Shown here in pieces: positions 17,827-25,769 of a stretch of 64,000 nt of DNA. Source of the stretch: CAVVYV01 sp963818205 (GTDB taxonomy: Bacteria; Actinomycetota; Thermoleophilia; Solirubrobacterales; 70-9); contig CAWFRG010000014.1 of NCBI GenBank assembly GCA_963818205.1, positions 1 through 64,000 of the forward strand, given 5' to 3'. How positions within the stretch are numbered: the first letter of the stretch is position 1; every line of letters begins with the position of its first letter. The position numbers and the translations under genes are program-made. Under the pieces are notes generated by a model that worked only from the letters and a program-made list of their open reading frames with translations, made no database searches and was not told where the DNA came from.

Positions 17827-17871
17827 GTATCTAATGATCAGCGGCGGGGCCAACCGAAGGGGTATCTGATG
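17827..17871 (+). promoter_or_regulatory. Candidate MocR operator: direct repeats
   Basis: GTATCTAATG (17827-17836) and GTATCTGATG (17862-17871, reaching into the start codon) match at nine of ten bases and are 35 bases apart in the divergent MocR/mini-GNAT interval. MocR-type regulators often bind paired direct repeats, so this is a reasonable operator guess. Confidence 0.4.
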
Positions 17872-18246
17872 TACAACAGAGCCATCAAAGATCCAACCGG
17901 CACCTCGATCACGATTCGCGCCGCCGGCCCCGAGGACGTCGAGGCGCTCCACCGCCTGGCGCAGCGCGACAGCCGTGCGGTCCCCGGGGGCGAGCTGCTG
18001 ATCGCCCTGGTCGAAGGCGAGGCCCGAGCGGCGATCTCCCTGGCGAGCGGCGAGGCAATCGCCGACCCCTTCCATCGCACCCGGGAGCTGGTTGGCATGC
18101 TCACCCTGCGGGGCTCCCAGCTGCGTGGCGAGACGCGCCGGCGCCGGCGGGGCCTGAAGCGGCTACTTGGGAGCCGCGGCGGCTCAGGCGCCCCCCAGCC
18201 CGCCGGTACCCTGTGCCCACAGGGCGCGCGGCGCACTGCCGTCTAG
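17869..18246 (+). CDS. Mini-GNAT-like protein, paralogue C
   Basis: 125 residues from ATG 17869 (AAGGGG upstream). Residues about 12-80 carry the paralogue pattern: TIRAAGPEDVEALHRLAQRDS, LLIALVEGEARAAISL, AIADPFHRTRELVGML. A basic stretch (ETRRRRRGLKRLL) follows. It is divergent from the MocR gene. Only half a GNAT fold is present, so its role is unknown. Confidence 0.65.
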   Translation: MYNRAIKDPTGTSITIRAAGPEDVEALHRLAQRDSRAVPGGELLIALVEGEARAAISLASGEAIADPFHRTRELVGMLTLRGSQLRGETRRRRRGLKRLLGSRGGSGAPQPAGTLCPQGARRTAV

Positions 18247-18389
18247 GTCGTCAGGGTGAGCGCTTCCGCCGCTTTCGCTTTCGGCGGGCACCCGATTGGG
18301 CACCCAACTCCCGACTTTCGCCCGAACTGAGCTGACCTCCCCGTGCCTGAGACGCGCTGTCTGAGCGCTCAGGCCCCTGCTTGTCCGGC

Positions 18390-18431
18390 ATCATAATCCG
18401 CGTGTCGGGGGTTCAAATCCCTCCCCCGGCA
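18390..18431 (+). repeat. tRNA-Met(CAT) 3' fragment, second copy
   Basis: From the anticodon loop ATCATAA to the discriminator base this matches 19-60 at 39 of 42 positions, in the same orientation. The 5' half is absent: CCGGC precedes the loop and cannot pair with TCCGC. It therefore looks like an attachment-site remnant rather than a functional tRNA. It abuts a truncated hydrolase gene on its right. Confidence 0.65.
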
Positions 18432-18680
18432 TCGGAAACCTCTCACCAGGTCCTGCGCAAGCGCGACGAGGGCCTGAGCCGGCTCCGAGTCGGTGGCGTC
18501 CCTTACCTCACGCTCCACTCCTGCCCCCTTGACCCCGCCGACGCGGCCTGGCTGCACGCGCGGCTGCCGCAGGCCGAGATCGCCGTGTGGCCGGTCGGGC
18601 ACCACTTCCCACACCTTGCCCACCCCGCCCGCTTCGCAGCCCTGCTCACCGGACTCGCGGCTGGCCGAACGACTTGCCCA
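18432..18680 (+). pseudogene. Alpha/beta hydrolase C-terminal remnant
   Basis: The frame encodes VPYLTLHSCPLDPADAAWL, RLPQAEIAVWPVGHHFPHL and AHPARFAALL, matching the C-terminal end of alpha/beta hydrolases, where HHFPHL carries the catalytic histidine. Nothing of the N-terminal 200 residues is present. The gene appears to be cut exactly at the tRNA-Met fragment, which suggests a recombination junction. Confidence 0.5.
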
Positions 18681-18785
18681 CGTTCACTGCGCATGGCGCT
18701 CGACGACGAGCCCGGGAATAAATCGCGGCCCCAGACGTCTTCAGAAAGAGCACATCAGTGACAACACCCAACGAAAGTGAAAGAC

Positions 18786-19842
18786 ATGACATTCCCCAGC
18801 ATCAACACCAACTCACGGCCAAGGCGGCGATTTCAACTGATCGCAGCGGTCGCGGCCCTCGCGCTCGCGAGCCTCGTCAGCTGCTGCCCCTTCGTGCGCG
18901 AGAGCGACAAGGTCGACGGCGTACGGGCCGCAATCAAGAAGGGCACGCTGCAACGTCAAGGGCGGCGATCAGGCCAACACGGTCGCGCTTCGCCTGAACG
19001 GCGACCAAAGCCGGATCCAGGTCGACGTCGGCGACAACGGCTCGGCCGACTTCTAGTTCGCGAGCAGCGACGTCGCAGCGATCAAGGTGAAGACGGGCGA
19101 CGCGCGCCGATTCCGTTCGCATCGACGACGCGAACGGCGCGTTCACCGGCGATTCGAGACCGACCACGATCGCCGGCGGCGGCGGCAACGACTCGCTGCA
19201 GGGCGGGCAGAGTCGGCGGCCAGTCGCCAACCAGATCGAGAAGTACAAGGGCGGCGCCGGCAACGACACGGTCGACGGCGGAAAGGGCAACGACATCGCC
19301 TACCTCGGCGAGGGGAATGACACCTTCCGCTGGGATCCGGGCGAGGGCAGCGACGTGATCGAGGGCCAGGACGGCACCGACACGATGCTGTTCAACGGTG
19401 CCGGCACGCGGCAACCGTCGACAACGTCACGTTGTCGGCGAACGGAGGGAGGCTCACCTTCTTCCGCAGTCCAGGCGCCATCACGATGGACACCAACGAC
19501 GTCGAGATCGTTGACTTCAACGCTCTCGGCGGAGCCGACACCGTCCTCGTCAATGACCTGACGGGGACCGACGTGACCCAGACCAATCTGGATCTCGCGG
19601 CAGCGCTCGGCGGCACTGCCCCCGACGGCGTGGTCGACAGCGTGGTCGTCAACGGCACGAACGGTGTTGACTCGATCAACATCCAGGGCAACGGGTCGGG
19701 AGCCGATGTGACCGGACTGGCCACGGCCGTCTCGGTGACGCACGCAGACCCGACCGACACCCTCTCCGTCAACACCCTCGCGGGCACGGACAACGTGGTT
19801 CCGAACGGTGTCGCCGGACTGATTCAGCTGCTGGTCGACTGA
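18786..19842 (+). pseudogene. RTX/hemolysin-type calcium-binding repeat protein, disrupted
   Basis: Starts MTFPSINTNSRPRRRFQL with a hydrophobic signal segment. Glycine/aspartate repeats of the RTX type (GGAGNDTVDGGKGNDIAYL, GNDTFRWDPGEGSDVIEGQ) and the long beta-rich tail (VEIVDFNALGGADTVLVND) follow. A TAG occurs near 19056 after GSADF, and there are about three frame changes. Two are undone by removing one base (CTGCAACGTC near 18950; GACGCGCGCC near 19100). The TAG needs a substitution, so true damage is possible. Probably a secreted or surface protein when intact. Confidence 0.65.
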
Positions 19843-19907
19843 GCAGCCGTCCAGACCAGCTCGGAGCTCCGGGCCCCGGCTCACAGAGCCGGGGCCCGGC
19901 CTGCTCG

Positions 19908-20660
19908 CTACTTGCTGAGGCCTTTCGCCATTCCTTTGGGGAGGGGGCGGTTGGCGGGTGCGGAGTCCGCCTTTGCCTGACCGGGAGGTGCGGACTCGTT
20001 GCCGCCGCTTCCTTGGCCGCCGCCGCCGCCGGCACCGGAGCCCTTCGACTTCGCGTGGCCGTTGGCGTTACCGGGCGCCAGCCCGCGCTTGCCGAGCGCG
20101 CGGCCCTTGCCCTGGGCGCCGTGGCCGCGGCCCCGGTCGCGTGCCTTGTTGCTCTTCTCCTTGCCATGCCCGCGCTGCTCCGCCGCGCTCCCCTCGCCCT
20201 TCACACCCGGCTCGCTGCCACCGGACTGATCGGAGACCGAGTCGTCGGATGACTCGGATGACTCGGATGACTCGGATGACTCGTGATCGGCGGCCTGGTT
20301 GGGCAGCTCTACACCGACGGTCTCGAAGACGGAGTCCGCCGGGCCCGGGAGCCTGACCCCGGCGAAGGCGAAGCCTGCGAACAGAATCGGGATCGCCGCG
20401 ACCGCCACCGCGACCCTGACTACCGTGGCCCAGCGGCGCCGTGGCCGGACAGTGAGCGCCGCCGGCGCCGCCGACCGTGTCGGGGCCGATGCCCGCGCGG
20501 TCTCGGCCAGACGCGGGACGAGCACCGCGGCGGTTGCCGGATCCGCCGGCTCGACGAGCGTCGAGCGGACGGCCTGCGCAAAAGCGGCCAGCTCGTCGTC
20601 GGGTTGCCGCGTACGCCGGAGAAAGTCCATCTCATCCTCAAAAGCGCCGTTGCCGCTCAC
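19908..20660 (-). CDS. Single-pass membrane protein, anti-sigma-like, with Ser/Glu repeats
   Basis: 250 residues. An N-terminal cytoplasmic part of about 75 residues (EDEMDFLRRTRQPDDELAAF), one membrane helix (VVRVAVAVAAIPILFAGFAF, about 80-100), then a low-complexity exterior rich in Ser/Glu, Lys/Gly and Pro. Its start overlaps the stop of the sigma-factor gene by four bases, the classical position for an anti-sigma factor. No zinc HxxxCxxC motif is present, so the anti-sigma role is inferred from context only. Confidence 0.65.
   Translation of the reverse strand: MSGNGAFEDEMDFLRRTRQPDDELAAFAQAVRSTLVEPADPATAAVLVPRLAETARASAPTRSAAPAALTVRPRRRWATVVRVAVAVAAIPILFAGFAFAGVRLPGPADSVFETVGVELPNQAADHESSESSESSESSDDSVSDQSGGSEPGVKGEGSAAEQRGHGKEKSNKARDRGRGHGAQGKGRALGKRGLAPGNANGHAKSKGSGAGGGGGQGSGGNESAPPGQAKADSAPANRPLPKGMAKGLSK
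20247..20282. repeat. Four tandem copies of a 9-bp unit
   Basis: GGATGACTC is repeated four times exactly and encodes the ESS repeat of the membrane protein. Being a multiple of three, length changes would keep the frame and vary the exterior linker. Confidence 0.9.
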
Positions 20661-21211
20661 AGGGTTACCCCTCCCTTCTCGAGCTCGCGGCGGATCGCGG
20701 CGAGTGCTCGCCGCTGGAGCTGCTTGATCGCCCCGGGTCTCTTACCGACCGCCCGCGCGACCTGCTCGATCGAGAGATCCCCGACGATCCGCAGCAGCAG
20801 TACCGCACGCTGATCGGCCGAGAGCGATTCGAGCACCTGGTGGACCTTCTCCGTGCCGATCCTGGCGAGCGCCTCGTCGGCCGCGTCCGGCATCGGCTCG
20901 GTCTTTGGCTCGGGTGGCTCGGCCATCGGCTCGGCCGGCCGCCGCGCGGCATGGCGGCGAGCGTCTATCAGCCGGTGGTGGGCGACCGTGAACACCCAGC
21001 CCCGAAAGGCGTACCAGTCGCCCGAGAAGCCCGCCAGATCGCGCGCCACCTGAAGGAATGTCTCGCCGAGCGTGTCCTCAGGATCCGGGGCGCGGCTGCC
21101 GCGCAGGTAGCCCAGCACCACAGGTGCCAGCTCGCCGTAGATCTCGCTCCAGGCCGCCTCATCCCCAGCCCTCGCTGCCTCGACAAGTCCCTTGAACCGA
21201 TCGGGGGCCAT
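20657..21211 (-). CDS. ECF-type RNA polymerase sigma factor
   Basis: 184 residues. Region 2 (EDTLGETFLQVARDLAGF, AFRGWVFTVAHHRLID) and region 4 (LSADQRAVLLLRIVGDLSIE, then QVARAVGKRPGAIKQLQRRAL) are intact. ATG 21211 (MAPDRFKGLVEAAR) fits the family; the frame stays open far upstream without homology. The next gene overlaps by ATGA and is the likely membrane-bound partner. The stimulus is unknown. Confidence 0.88.
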   Translation of the reverse strand: MAPDRFKGLVEAARAGDEAAWSEIYGELAPVVLGYLRGSRAPDPEDTLGETFLQVARDLAGFSGDWYAFRGWVFTVAHHRLIDARRHAARRPAEPMAEPPEPKTEPMPDAADEALARIGTEKVHQVLESLSADQRAVLLLRIVGDLSIEQVARAVGKRPGAIKQLQRRALAAIRRELEKGGVTL

Positions 21212-21252
21212 CGCGAGCCGACGATAGCCCTTAAGCCACCCGGTGCGAACGG

Positions 21253-22113
21253 CTAAGGACGGGGCGTTGCGCCGATCCGCGCGGGGGCGTGCTCGCGAAC
21301 GAACTCCTCGATCTCCTCGATCGGGGAGGTGAACGGCGGGATCAGCACCAACCGATCGACGCCGAGGCTGTCGTAGGCGGCGACCGCGCCGGCGTCGACC
21401 CGGCCGCGGGGGGTGACGGTGATCTCGAAGTCGGACTCGTCCCGGCCGGCCTGGCTCAGCGCCCCCCGGATTCCGTCGAGCTGCTCGGTGGTCCGGTCGA
21501 GATCGAGCCAGAAGCCATACCAGCCGTCGCCGTGACGGACCGCGCGCCGGTGGGCGGCGGGTGTCCGGCCGCCCACGATCACCGGCAGCGGTCGCTGGAT
21601 CGGCCGCGGGTATGCGTTGACGCCGGAGAAGCTCACGAACTCGCCCTCGAAGGAAGGCCTCTCCTGCTCCCACAGGGCACGCATCGCCCCCAGGTACTCG
21701 TCCGCCCGCGTCCCGCGCCGCTCCATCTCCACCCCGATCGCGGACATCTCCGGTTCCAGGTAGCCGACGCCCAGGCCAAAGACGAGCCTTCCGCCCGAGA
21801 GCACGTCGACGCTGGCGAGCTGCTTCGCCAGGACCAGGGGATTCCGCTGCGGGAGGATCACAATCCCCGTCGCCAGGCGGATCCGCTCGGTATGACCGGC
21901 GAGGAAGGCGAGCGACCCCAGACCGTCGAGGATCGGCTCCTCCGGCTCCATCGGCGACGGCTTCACTCGCGGATCCGGCACGACGACGTGCTCGCCCACC
22001 CAGAGCGAGTCGTACCCGAGCTCTTCGGCAAGCGGCCCGATCCGCTCCAGTGCTTCGGGGGCAAAGGCCCCCTGATTGAGGGCGAAGAGCCCGACCGTGG
22101 GAGGGCTGGCCAT
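21253..22113 (-). CDS. LLM-class F420-dependent oxidoreductase
   Basis: 286-residue luciferase-like TIM barrel. GLFALNQGAFAPEALERIG, EELGYDSLWVGEHVV, RIRLATGIVILPQRNPLVLA and SGGRLVFGLGVGYLEPEM are typical of the F420-using branch. The substrate is unknown. It is divergent from a DDN-type F420 protein, which supports use of coenzyme F420 by this organism. Confidence 0.85.
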   Translation of the reverse strand: MASPPTVGLFALNQGAFAPEALERIGPLAEELGYDSLWVGEHVVVPDPRVKPSPMEPEEPILDGLGSLAFLAGHTERIRLATGIVILPQRNPLVLAKQLASVDVLSGGRLVFGLGVGYLEPEMSAIGVEMERRGTRADEYLGAMRALWEQERPSFEGEFVSFSGVNAYPRPIQRPLPVIVGGRTPAAHRRAVRHGDGWYGFWLDLDRTTEQLDGIRGALSQAGRDESDFEITVTPRGRVDAGAVAAYDSLGVDRLVLIPPFTSPIEEIEEFVREHAPARIGATPRP

Positions 22114-22184
22114 GCGCCGCAGCCTACTCAGGCTGGCCCAGCGCCCTTCTCCTTCGGCTGGGGCCCGAGAGGATCGAGGACTAG

Positions 22185-22556
22185 CATCGTTCGATCGACG
22201 AGGCGATCGAGCGAGCGCTGGAAAACGATCGGACGATCGACATCACCACGATCGGGCGGAAGAGCGGCGAGCCGCGGCGGATCGAGATCTGGATGCATCA
22301 CTTCGGCGGGCGCACCTACATCAGCGGCAGTCCGGGACGCCGCGACTGGTACGCGAACCTGACCGCCAACCCGGAGTTCACCTTCCATCTCAAGGGCAGC
22401 GTCCAGGCGGACCTGCCGGCGGTAGCCCGCCCAATCACCGACGAGCCCGAGCGCAGGGACGTGATCACCCAGATCTTCGGGGGTAGCGGGCGCGACAGCG
22501 CCGAGGTCGAACGGTGGGTGGCGGGCAGCCCCCTGGTCGAGGTCGAGTTCAAGTAG
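22185..22556 (+). CDS. Deazaflavin (F420)-dependent nitroreductase family protein, start unclear
   Basis: Conserved DDN/Rv3547-like sequence: IERALENDRTIDITTIGRKS, GEPRRIEIW, YISGSPGRRDWYANLTANP, FHLKGSVQADLPA. The first ATG in frame (22293) lies after the conserved GRKSG region and is too late. Upstream the frame is open only back to a TAG at 22182, with no ATG, GTG or TTG. A small sequence error around ATCGTTCG (22186-22193) probably hides the start. About 120 residues, a normal length. Confidence 0.7.
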   Translation, partial: HRSIDEAIERALENDRTIDITTIGRKSGEPRRIEIWMHHFGGRTYISGSPGRRDWYANLTANPEFTFHLKGSVQADLPAVARPITDEPERRDVITQIFGGSGRDSAEVERWVAGSPLVEVEFK

Positions 22557-22736
22557 AACCGAGGGGCCGCCGCTTCCGGTCGGCGACCCCTCGGAGTTTG
22601 GAGAGGACCCGCCGGCTAGCAGCTCGGATGAACCCTCCTTGGCCTCTGCCAGATGTGCCGTCCGTGGCTAGGCGGCACCTACCCCTGCCCGGCCACGAGC
22701 AAACCGCGGCGCTGCGGCCCTAGTAGCTTCCGGCCC

Positions 22737-22964
22737 GTGGCGTCCCCGATCGATCCCGGCCGTCGGTCCCGCCGGCTGCTCGTCGTTGGTATGGCAGCGC
22801 TGCTCAGCGGCGCCGGCGCGGTCGGCTGCGGCGAGAAGAGCGAGCCCGACCTGTCCGCGCCGGCCACAACCCCTTCCGTCACCGTCCCGCCGACGACGAC
22901 AGCACCCGCGCCCGCGACGCCGACGACGCCCAAGACCACCAAGCCGGCGGCCCCCGCTCAGTAG
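22737..22964 (+). CDS. Small Thr/Pro-rich lipoprotein
   Basis: 75 residues from GTG 22737. A signal peptide (RRLLVVGMAALLSGAGAV) ends in the lipobox AVGCGE, and the mature part is a Pro/Thr/Ala-rich stalk (TTPSVTVPPTTTAPAPATP). It converges on the Ser/Thr kinase gene. Function unknown; probably a surface-anchored spacer-like protein. Confidence 0.55.
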   Translation: MASPIDPGRRSRRLLVVGMAALLSGAGAVGCGEKSEPDLSAPATTPSVTVPPTTTAPAPATPTTPKTTKPAAPAQ

Positions 22965-22970
22965 CCCAGG

Positions 22971-24023
22971 TCAGCGACCCTGAGCTCGCAGCCACTCGGC
23001 GAGCGCCCGGGCCTCGGCGGCGGGGTCGTCGAGCCGGGGCGCCGGCTGGACCTGGGGCGGGGCCGCCTGACCCGCGTTTGCCGCGTCGCCGCCGTCCCCC
23101 GATCCCGAATCGCCTGAGATGAGCGCGATCGCCACAGCGGCGATCACCACTGCCACCAGCGCGGCCGCCGCCAGGATCGCCCTGGGGCGCCGGGCGGGGG
23201 TTCTGGGCATCGGCATGGTCGCCGGAGTGGCGCCGGGGTGCCGGGCGGGCTCCCCTGCCAGGGGCACGGTGGCGGGGGTCGCGCCGTTCGCCTCGACGCC
23301 GGCGAGAGCCGCACCCAGGGCGGCGGCGTCCGGAAACCGCTCCCGCGGGTTCGCCCGCAGGCAGTTGTCGACGATCTCCCCGAGCTCCGGCGGCCGCCTC
23401 TTCGGCAGCACCTCGTCCGCGACGACGCCACAGGCGAAGACGTCGGTCGCCGGCGAGATCCGGCCGTCGGCGAGCTGCTCGGGGGCCATGTAGCGATCGG
23501 TCCCGATCACGTTGCCGGTGCGGGTGAGCCGGGTCTCCTCCGCGGCCCTGGCGATCCCGAAGTCGGCGACCTTGAGGCAGTCGTCCGCCTTCCGGAGGAG
23601 CAGGTTCTGGGGCTTGACGTCGCGGTGGACCAGCCGCCTCGCATGGGCGTGGCCGAGGCCGTCGCACATCTGGCGCAGCAGGGGCAGGGCCTCGGAGAGC
23701 GGCAGGGCGCGGCCGCGTCTCTCGAGGCGGTCGCCGAGGGTGCCGCCGGCCACCAGCTCCATGACGATGTAGGGGCGGTCGTCCTCCTCGCCGACGTCGT
23801 AGACCTGGACCACGTTCGGGTGATCGAGCTTCGCGGCCAGGCGGGCCTCGCGAGTGAAGCGCGCGCGCACCTCCTCGTCGCCGGCGAGGTTGTCCGCGAG
23901 CAGCTTGATCGCCACCGGGCGATCGAGCTTTCGGTCGTGGGCCAGGAACACGGTCGCCATTCCCCCGTGGCCCAGGCGGCCTTCCACCCGATAGCGCTCC
24001 TCGGCGAGTGTCCTCGGCGTCAC
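22971..24023 (-). CDS. Membrane Ser/Thr protein kinase (PknB-like) with a shortened C-lobe
   Basis: 350 residues. The glycine loop GHGGMATVF, the lysine in VAIKLL, catalytic HRDVKPQN, DFG and the activation-segment MAPEQ are all present, so phosphotransfer chemistry looks possible. Between DVFACGVV and RPPELGEIV about 29 residues normally forming helices F-G are missing, with the frame kept. A juxtamembrane Pro/Thr-rich region and one membrane helix (ILAAAALVAVVIAAVAIALI) precede a short exterior tail without PASTA repeats. GTG 24023 overlaps the upstream lipoprotein stop. Confidence 0.85.
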   Translation of the reverse strand: MTPRTLAEERYRVEGRLGHGGMATVFLAHDRKLDRPVAIKLLADNLAGDEEVRARFTREARLAAKLDHPNVVQVYDVGEEDDRPYIVMELVAGGTLGDRLERRGRALPLSEALPLLRQMCDGLGHAHARRLVHRDVKPQNLLLRKADDCLKVADFGIARAAEETRLTRTGNVIGTDRYMAPEQLADGRISPATDVFACGVVADEVLPKRRPPELGEIVDNCLRANPRERFPDAAALGAALAGVEANGATPATVPLAGEPARHPGATPATMPMPRTPARRPRAILAAAALVAVVIAAVAIALISGDSGSGDGGDAANAGQAAPPQVQPAPRLDDPAAEARALAEWLRAQGR

Positions 24024-24517
24024 GGGTAGGGCAGCTCCGCGTCCTCGTACTTCTTCTTCATGTCCTCGTACTTCTTTTCGAGGCCGGGAGGGAGATCATC
24101 AGCGTGCCCGGGCGATCCGTCGCCCGAGTCCTCGTCGTGGCCCGTGTCTCGTCCTCCTTCTTCTCCTTGTTTCTCGTCCTTCTTCGGCTCCGGGGGCGGC
24201 GGACAGTTGACCGAGTTGACCAGCTGCTCGGTGGCGGCCTCGAGCTCCGAGCGGAGCTCGGCCGGGACCTCCGATTCGGCCACGGCCCCGTCGAGCTCGT
24301 CGGCGGAGTGGGCCGCCCCGCAGATGTCGCCCGAGTCGAGCTGATCGGCGATCCGCTCGCTCTTGCCGGCGAGGCGCTCGGCGGTTGCCGCGGGCAGCGC
24401 GGCCACGGTCTTGGTCGGCGGGGGATCGTCCGAGCCGCCGCACGCGGTCAGCCCCCAGCCTGCGGCGAGCGCGATCGCCGCCCCCACCCCCATCGTTTTC
24501 GGACTCGGGATACCCAT
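24020..24517 (-). CDS. Lipoprotein upstream of the Ser/Thr kinase
   Basis: 165 residues with a signal peptide and lipobox LTACGG. The middle is helical (ATAERLAGKSERIADQLDSG, ELRSELEAATEQLVNSVNC with two cysteines that may pair), and the C-terminus is acidic/Lys-rich (EKKYEDMKKKYEDAELPYP). It is co-transcribed and overlaps the kinase gene by four bases, so it may belong to the same envelope signalling unit. No family recognised. Confidence 0.7.
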   Translation of the reverse strand: MGIPSPKTMGVGAAIALAAGWGLTACGGSDDPPPTKTVAALPAATAERLAGKSERIADQLDSGDICGAAHSADELDGAVAESEVPAELRSELEAATEQLVNSVNCPPPPEPKKDEKQGEEGGRDTGHDEDSGDGSPGHADDLPPGLEKKYEDMKKKYEDAELPYP

Positions 24518-24567
24518 CAGTCCAGTCCCCCTGGTGCTCTACCCGAACCGCCGTCTGCGGAAACGAG

Positions 24568-25587
24568 TCAGCGGCTCAGCAGGGATCTGGGCACCCGCAG
24601 GGCTTCGAGGGCGTTGGAGAAGGCGAGCCCAGGCTGCGGGCCGCCTTCGATCGCAAAGACCGTGCGGCCCTTGGAGGCGACACCAAGGCCATGGCGGGGG
24701 GTGAGCATCGCGGGGAGCGCCCGCCAGCGCTTCTCCGCGGGGTCGTAGAGCTCCGCCGGGCCGATCGTCTTGTCGCCCTCGTCGAGCTGCTCGCCACCGG
24801 CTGCGACCAGGTGACCCTTGACCACCGCGGCCTGGAAGCCGCTGCGGGCGGTCCGCAGGTCCGGCAGGGCACGCCATTTCCGCGTTCGCGTGTTGAAGGC
24901 CTCGACCGCGTCGAGGTTCTGGCCACCGTCGCGCCCGCCGAGGACGAGGATCCGGTTGCCGATCGTCCCGCTCGCCAGGTGCTCGCGCGCCACCCGCATC
25001 GGCGGGCCGGCGCTCCAAGCTCCCTTGGGGATGTCGTAGACCTGGACAAGCCGCTGGGCCGCGCCGCCACTCGCGCCGCCGATCGCGTAGAGGCGGCGGC
25101 CGACGGGTGCCAGAGTGGCGGCGCCCAGCTTCACTCCGGAGCCGGCGAGCACCGCCCAGGAGTCGGTTGCTGGGTCGTAGCTCTGGAGGGCGTCGGTCTC
25201 GCCGCTGAGCGCCCCGACGTCGGTGTAGCCGCCGTAGACGAAGAGCCTGCCGCCGCTGGCCGCGACGGCCGGGTGGTTGACGGCGATCGGCATCGGGGCG
25301 GCGAGGCTCCAGGTTCCGCCCTCGATGTCGTAGCGAGCCACCCGGTCGGTGGTGGTGCCCTCGGGAGCGGCAAATCCGCCGACCACGTAGATGGAGCTGC
25401 CGACCCGCGCCGCACCGACCTCGGTTCGGGTCAAGGGGCTCGATTGCAGGGAGACCCAGCGGCCGGTAGTGGCTCGACCGCCGTCGGCATCCTCATCCGT
25501 GGCGAGCAGCGCCACCGCCGCCGCACCGGCGACCGCGAGCAGCGCGGCCAGCGCCAGCCGCCAGCGGTGCGAGAGGGCCGCTCTCAT
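24568..25587 (-). CDS. Kelch-repeat protein with N-terminal membrane anchor
   Basis: 339 residues. A hydrophobic segment (LALAALLAVAGAAAVALLA) near residue 20 is followed by about six kelch motifs (SSIYVVGGFAAPEG, GRLFVYGGYTDVG, RRLYAIGGASGG, NRILVLGGRDGG) that should form a beta-propeller outside the membrane. ATG 25587 overlaps the stop of the preceding small Cys protein. Ligand unknown. Confidence 0.85.
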   Translation of the reverse strand: MRAALSHRWRLALAALLAVAGAAAVALLATDEDADGGRATTGRWVSLQSSPLTRTEVGAARVGSSIYVVGGFAAPEGTTTDRVARYDIEGGTWSLAAPMPIAVNHPAVAASGGRLFVYGGYTDVGALSGETDALQSYDPATDSWAVLAGSGVKLGAATLAPVGRRLYAIGGASGGAAQRLVQVYDIPKGAWSAGPPMRVAREHLASGTIGNRILVLGGRDGGQNLDAVEAFNTRTRKWRALPDLRTARSGFQAAVVKGHLVAAGGEQLDEGDKTIGPAELYDPAEKRWRALPAMLTPRHGLGVASKGRTVFAIEGGPQPGLAFSNALEALRVPRSLLSR

Positions 25588-25769
25588 CGGCGGGCCTCCT
25601 CGTCGCGCTCGCTGAAGCCTTCGCAGCTCTCCACCGGCAGGCGCGGATAGCGCGGAAAGGCGGGGTTGGTCCGGGAGAGCTCGCAGAGGGAGAAGGACGA
25701 GCCCCGGGTGTTCTGGACGATTCGCTGATGGCGGCAGCGATCGCAGAGACCGGCGGGCGGTCGGCTCAC
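25584..25769 (-). CDS. Small Cys-rich (zinc-ribbon-like) protein
   Basis: 61 residues. CDRCRHQRIVQNTRGSSFSLC and the tail RYPRLPVESCEGF match a short actinobacterial family that I know only as hypothetical. Four cysteines (CDRC, LC, SC) could bind one zinc ion. It sits between a coiled-coil gene and the kelch gene with four-base overlaps on both sides, so all three are co-expressed. Confidence 0.7.
   Translation of the reverse strand: MSRPPAGLCDRCRHQRIVQNTRGSSFSLCELSRTNPAFPRYPRLPVESCEGFSERDEEARR

Noticed and set aside
60..18389. Treating the whole interval between the tRNA-Met copies as an integrative element
   Set aside because: No integrase, excisionase, replication or conjugation gene is seen, and the content (ppa, liv genes, oxoacid dehydrogenase) looks chromosomal. 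Only the repeat itself is reported.
18369..18623. Minus-strand frame with RGRDLNPRHADYD
   Set aside because: Also a classic antisense-tRNA artefact, here over the second tRNA-Met fragment.
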